Source: Flavobacteriales bacterium
Lineage (GTDB): Bacteria > Bacteroidota > Bacteroidia > Flavobacteriales_D > Crocinitomicaceae
Length of the DNA stretch: 64,000 nt
NCBI GenBank assembly: GCA_947475095.1
Contig: CANJLG010000002.1
Coordinates: forward strand, 1 to 64,000
Direction of reading: 5' to 3'
Positions 62,153-64,000 of the stretch are shown piece by piece. The position numbers and the translations under genes were made by a program. The notes under the pieces were generated by a model. It ran no database searches. It saw only the letters and a program-made list of their open reading frames with translations, and was not told the DNA's origin. Positions within the stretch are counted from its first letter, which is position 1; each line of letters opens with the position of its first letter.

Positions 62153-63397
62153 CTAAACACTAACACTTAGCTCGTTGAAATCGTTGAAAAAATTAGGATA
62201 CGATTTCGCTACACAGTCCACATTATCGATGATAATATCTGAAGTACTTATACAAGCTGCAATAGCGCCAGCCATCGAAATGCGATGATCATTATAGGTA
62301 GCGATCGTTCCACCATGGACCTTTCCCTTACCTTCAATAAAGATGCTGTCCGCAACAATTCGATAATTCACCCCAAGAACGTTCAGCATCTTGACAATAC
62401 TACGTTGACGATTTGATTCTTTATTATCCAAACGATGAAGCCCTATAATTTCACTCGTGCCCACTGCAGCACATGCCAAAATTGCTAGAGGAGGAAATAA
62501 ATCTGGGCAGTGGGTGGCATTAAAAACAAATGGTCGTTTTTCATTTTGCTGCACCTTAATTTCATGCTCGTGAACTTCCACCATTGCACCAAAGTCACTT
62601 AAGGCATCCAATATGCTTTTGTCTGCTTGAGTAGAAATAATCGACAATCCTTTCATTGTGATTTCACCTGAAATTGCCGCGCCTACCAAGTGATTCGCCG
62701 CACCGCTCCAATCGCCTTCTATAATCATTTTTTGAGGAGACATCAGTTGATTGCCATTGACATAAAATGTGTTGTAATCTTCATGGCGCACACGTACGCC
62801 GAAATCGCTCAAAACATCGAGGGTTAAATCAATGTAAGGCTTACTGCTTAATACTGTTACGTTCACTACACAATCAAAAGGTCTTTGAGAAAGTGCGATT
62901 AATAGACCCGAAAGAAATTGAGAACTATCCGATGCATTCACAGACAAAGAAGTATTCGTAATTTCTCCCACAATTATGATAGGAAGAAATCCATTATTCG
63001 ATTCAACTTGCAAGCCTATTGCTCGCAATTGATCTACTAGTGAAACAACCGATCGTTGAAGCAAAGTGCCCTCACCCTGAAGAATCAATCGTTTGGCAAA
63101 GCCTAATCCAATCGTTGACATTAAGCGAAGCAACAAGCCTGACTCACCGCAAGACAACTCCAATTCATCCAGCCTACTAGCAGAAGATGTTGGAAGAATG
63201 ATTCCATTCTGAAAGGAAGCACCCAAAGCAGGCAAAAGACGAAGCGCAGCAGATACATCGTCGGAAGGATTATCAATTGAAAAATGTGTTTTTTCTTTCG
63301 CTAGAACGGCGCAAACAATAGCCCTTTGAAGGTAACTTTTGGATGGATTAGCCACCAGACTTCCTTGATACTTAAAAGGAAGAATTGTTTTATTCAT
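62153..63397 (-). CDS. aroA: 3-phosphoshikimate 1-carboxyvinyltransferase (EPSP synthase)
   Basis: A 414-residue enzyme joining PEP to shikimate-3-phosphate. It has the double inside-out alpha/beta repeat, but the sequence is divergent: SLVANPSKSYLQRAIVCAVL at the N-terminal Lys/Ser site, LSCGESGLLLRLMSTIG, SDSSQFLSGLLIAL, IEGDWSGAANHLVGAAI, CPDLFPPLAILACAAVG, RLDNKESNRQRSIVKML and YNDHRISMAGAIAACIS. ATG 63397 overlaps the stop of the upstream DAHP synthase/chorismate mutase gene by 8 bases (ATGAATAA); an ATG at 63409 is also in frame. Confidence 0.93.
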   Translation of the reverse strand: MNKTILPFKYQGSLVANPSKSYLQRAIVCAVLAKEKTHFSIDNPSDDVSAALRLLPALGASFQNGIILPTSSASRLDELELSCGESGLLLRLMSTIGLGFAKRLILQGEGTLLQRSVVSLVDQLRAIGLQVESNNGFLPIIIVGEITNTSLSVNASDSSQFLSGLLIALSQRPFDCVVNVTVLSSKPYIDLTLDVLSDFGVRVRHEDYNTFYVNGNQLMSPQKMIIEGDWSGAANHLVGAAISGEITMKGLSIISTQADKSILDALSDFGAMVEVHEHEIKVQQNEKRPFVFNATHCPDLFPPLAILACAAVGTSEIIGLHRLDNKESNRQRSIVKMLNVLGVNYRIVADSIFIEGKGKVHGGTIATYNDHRISMAGAIAACISTSDIIIDNVDCVAKSYPNFFNDFNELSVSV

Positions 63398-64000
63398 GAT
63401 TTTTGTCATTCAAAATTTGCGACTGAATATGAATTGATTCCTGATGAATAAGCTTAAACAATTGCGTTGAGAATTCTTTGGAGAGGTTAAGCTTAACTGC
63501 TTTATCGACATTACTTACAAGTAACTCTTCCCATCGAGCTTTCTGCAAGATTGCTAAATTATGTTCTTTCTTAAATTTACCAATCAATCCAGAAGTAAAC
63601 ATTCTTTCGGTCAACAAATGAATAATAGCCTCATCCATTGCATTAATTTTCGCTCTAAACTCCAATAATTCTGCCTCCTCAATTTCCCTTCTATCCCTGA
63701 AATGCAATTTTTCCAAAAGCGCCGATAATTCCGCCGGCGAAACTTGTTGTTTAGCATCTGTCCATGCTTCTCGCGGATTACAATGAGTTTCAAGCATTAA
63801 GCCATCATATTTCAAATCAATTGCTTTCTGGGCAACTTCCAACAACATGGAGGCATCGCCTGTGATATGAGAGGGATCGCACAGAAGTGGTAGTTGAGGC
63901 AATTCCTGTTTTAAATCGATTGGAATTTGCCAATTAGGGTTATTGCGGTATTTTGCGATTTCATAAACGGAAAATCCACGATGAATAGCGGAGACATTAA
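63390..64000 (-). CDS. Bifunctional DAHP synthase/chorismate mutase, N-terminus cut by window edge
   Basis: The frame is open to the right edge of the window, so this is the C-terminal part (about 203 residues). It begins with the end of a DAHP synthase barrel (SAIHRGFS, YRNNPNWQIPIDLK, LPLLCDPSHITGD, GLMLETHCNPREAWTDAKQQVSP), typical of the KDPG-type bacterial bifunctional enzymes. A type II chorismate mutase domain follows (FRAKINAMDEAIIHLLTERM...IGKFKKEHNLAILQKARWEELL). It feeds chorismate synthesis and the branch to Phe/Tyr, and is coupled to aroA. Confidence 0.93.
   Translation of the reverse strand, partial: NVSAIHRGFSVYEIAKYRNNPNWQIPIDLKQELPQLPLLCDPSHITGDASMLLEVAQKAIDLKYDGLMLETHCNPREAWTDAKQQVSPAELSALLEKLHFRDRREIEEAELLEFRAKINAMDEAIIHLLTERMFTSGLIGKFKKEHNLAILQKARWEELLVSNVDKAVKLNLSKEFSTQLFKLIHQESIHIQSQILNDKNHE

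Overview
The window looks like chromosome of a marine or freshwater Bacteroidota, most likely order Flavobacteriales (a Crocinitomicaceae/Cryomorphaceae-like relative is my guess, not proven). The reasons are low GC, repeated TAnnTTTG -7 promoter elements with almost no Shine-Dalgarno sites, type IX secretion (T9SS) proteins with C-terminal sorting domains, SprB-type repeats, a TonB-dependent receptor, type B ribosomal protein L31, and a carotenoid cluster led by an ECF sigma factor. Most of the window is ordinary core genome; there is no prophage, CRISPR array, rRNA operon or recognisable insertion sequence.

Layout. 1-5642 (-): the N-terminal 1880 residues of a giant secreted repeat protein (SprB repeats, then about 20 bacterial Ig-like units), running off the left edge. 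5.9-9.0 kb is the most accessory part: an aspartic protease/FISUMP fusion, a 'mobile mystery protein A/B' pair (HTH regulator plus Fic protein) with its own tandem operator and terminator, a tRNA-like fragment and tRNA-His. 9.2-16.6 kb: TonB-dependent receptor, NarL-type response regulator, Sua5, L31, an LpxD-like acyltransferase and a PP2C phosphatase. 16.6-22.8 kb (-): a PorV-like protein and a very large C25 (gingipain-like, PorU2-type) protease. 23-25.8 kb: pssA, purS, a coiled-coil membrane protein and an enoyl-CoA hydratase.

25.8-31 kb is the translation block rplM-rpsI-rpsB-tsf, followed by rluF, pyrH and frr. 31-33.3 kb (-) carries tyrosine catabolism (hmgA-hpd), with a threonine dehydrogenase diverging from it. 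34.4-40 kb is a tightly packed light/oxidative-stress operon: ECF sigma factor, crtI, crtB, idi, a PTPS-type pterin synthase, photolyase and peroxiredoxin. 40-47.4 kb: acyl-CoA dehydrogenase, anmK, an amino-acid dehydrogenase, an ExbB-ExbD-TonB energy module, folC and apaG.

47.4-49.8 kb (-) is glycosyltransferase, ECF sigma factor and rsmG; diverging from it are tgt (lacking the usual zinc cysteines) and an LptF/G permease. 52.2 kb starts a T9SS-exported subtilase whose upstream region shares a 15-nt motif with the carotenoid sigma gene. The right part holds a GNAT enzyme, a CaiB-type CoA-transferase, aconitase, a probable lipoprotein without a normal start codon, a T9SS-exported carbohydrate-binding-like protein, an outer-membrane barrel protein, and the aromatic pathway genes for DAHP synthase/chorismate mutase (cut by the right edge) and aroA.

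The best candidates for a second look are the sigma/carotenoid/pterin/photolyase operon with its promoter repeats, the mobile mystery A/B pair, the PorU2-PorV pair, the zinc-ligand-less Tgt, the lipoprotein with a lost or non-canonical start, and the nested repeats in the giant surface protein. I did not find a clearly undescribed multi-gene system.
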